The position numbers and the translations under genes were made by a program. Below are positions 5,258 through 5,836 of a DNA stretch of 5,836 bases, piece after piece. Source of the stretch: JBPEXY01 sp052031065 (lineage in GTDB: Bacteria > Pseudomonadota > Gammaproteobacteria > Immundisolibacterales > Immundisolibacteraceae); assembly GCA_052031065.1 (NCBI GenBank), contig JBPEXY010000183.1:1-5836 (forward strand). The letters are read 5' to 3'. The notes beneath the pieces are model-generated. The model worked only from the letters and a program-made list of their open reading frames with translations, was not told where the DNA came from and ran no database searches. The number at the start of each line of letters is the position of its first letter. Position 1 is the stretch's first letter.

Positions 5258-5836
5258 ATGCTCAGGCTGTTCAGCAGACATTTGATCTCCCTGCTCGACG
5301 CACCTGCTGCGGCGGTAAACATTTCAGTCGCAGTGCTGTTGCTATGCGCAGTGCCACTGCAGAGTACAGCAAACAGTCCACCCTCACCGTTGCACCAGCT
5401 GGTCAACCCACTGCTTACTGAACACCCGGGCAAGAGCGGTCTGTTTGTGCTTGAAAAGGGCGAAACTGCTCTATTGTCACGCGCCTGGATGATAGACCAC
5501 GCCGAACACCGGATCGATATTCAATACTTTATCTGGAGTACCGACAATATCGGCATTCTCGCGGCTGAAGCGCTGTTACGCGCGGCTGATCGCGGCGTGT
5601 CGGTACGCGTAATTGTCGATGATTTGATGATCGATGCGGAAAACACCACGCTGCTCGCACTGGCTCACCATCCACAGGTGGATATCCGCGTGTACAACCC
5701 GCGCCACCGCGTTGGCACATCGACACTGCAAAGAATACGCAATCTGCTGTTTGATTTTCGGGGCAGCAACCAGCGTATGCACGACAAAACAGTAACCGTA
5801 GACGGCCATGTAGCGATCACCGGCGGTCGCAACATG
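5258..5836 (+). CDS. Phospholipase D/cardiolipin synthase-like protein (HKD family), N-terminal part
   Basis: Open to the window end: 193 residues seen of a family usually near 450-550. Proteins of this type (for example E. coli ClsC/YmdC) move phosphatidyl groups between phospholipids, or hydrolyse them. The segment QYFIWSTDNIG (89-99) followed by AAEALLRAADRGVSVRVIVDD (102-122) is the typical start of the first phospholipase D domain, and the first HKD motif is complete: H175, K177, D182, then GGRN (189-192). The second HKD motif must lie beyond the window. Residues about 18-34 are hydrophobic and followed by STA-NS, a plausible signal peptidase I site after A38, so the protein may be exported or membrane-anchored; C30 is preceded by LLL, a poor lipobox. 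ATG 5258 is the first possible start because an in-frame TAG lies at 5252-5254. The ribosome binding site is weak. It is 51 bases after the ligase and probably functionally separate from the catabolic genes. Confidence 0.88.
   Translation, partial: MLRLFSRHLISLLDAPAAAVNISVAVLLLCAVPLQSTANSPPSPLHQLVNPLLTEHPGKSGLFVLEKGETALLSRAWMIDHAEHRIDIQYFIWSTDNIGILAAEALLRAADRGVSVRVIVDDLMIDAENTTLLALAHHPQVDIRVYNPRHRVGTSTLQRIRNLLFDFRGSNQRMHDKTVTVDGHVAITGGRNM

Noticed and set aside
5284..5347. Lipoprotein signal in the phospholipase D-like protein around C30
   Set aside because: The residues before the cysteine are LLL, without the small residue needed at position -1; a signal peptidase I site or plain anchor fits better.
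5251..5433. Minus-strand frame at the start of the phospholipase D-like gene
   Set aside because: Antisense to a frame carrying a clear HKD motif, with no features of its own.

Overview
The window looks like part of a bacterial chromosome of moderately high GC, with tightly packed genes on the + strand. The codon use and protein sequences fit a proteobacterium, perhaps a marine or environmental gammaproteobacterium; that placement is an impression and not proven by the sequence. Every gene I can support is on the + strand. No tRNA, rRNA, CRISPR array or insertion sequence was seen.

Layout: 1-206 is the 3' end of a gene for the beta subunit of a thiamine-dependent 2-oxoacid (pyruvate/acetoin-type) dehydrogenase. 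A 142-base gap (207-348) with several short palindromes and direct repeats follows. Then come an enoyl-CoA hydratase (349-1137), a dihydrolipoamide acyltransferase E2 that starts at TTG (1141-2457), an acyl-CoA dehydrogenase (2513-3685) and an AMP-forming acyl-CoA ligase (3710-5206). A short hairpin lies over the ligase stop codon. From 5258 to the window end runs the start of an exported phospholipase D/cardiolipin synthase-like protein, cut off just after its first HKD motif.

The first five genes look like one catabolic unit, with gaps of 142, 3, 55 and 24 bases. The ligase could make a CoA thioester from a free acid, the dehydrogenase and hydratase could carry out the first two beta-oxidation steps, and a dedicated E1/E2 complex could oxidatively cleave a 2-oxoacid or an acetoin-like ketone and pass the acyl group to CoA. 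E1-alpha probably lies upstream; no E3 is visible and it may be shared with the cell's other complexes. The substrate cannot be read from the sequence. The mixture of a private 2-oxoacid dehydrogenase complex with beta-oxidation enzymes, the hydratase gene placed between E1-beta and E2, and the active-site variations in the dehydrogenase and the E2 are the most interesting points. The phospholipase D-like gene probably belongs to a separate function (membrane lipids).
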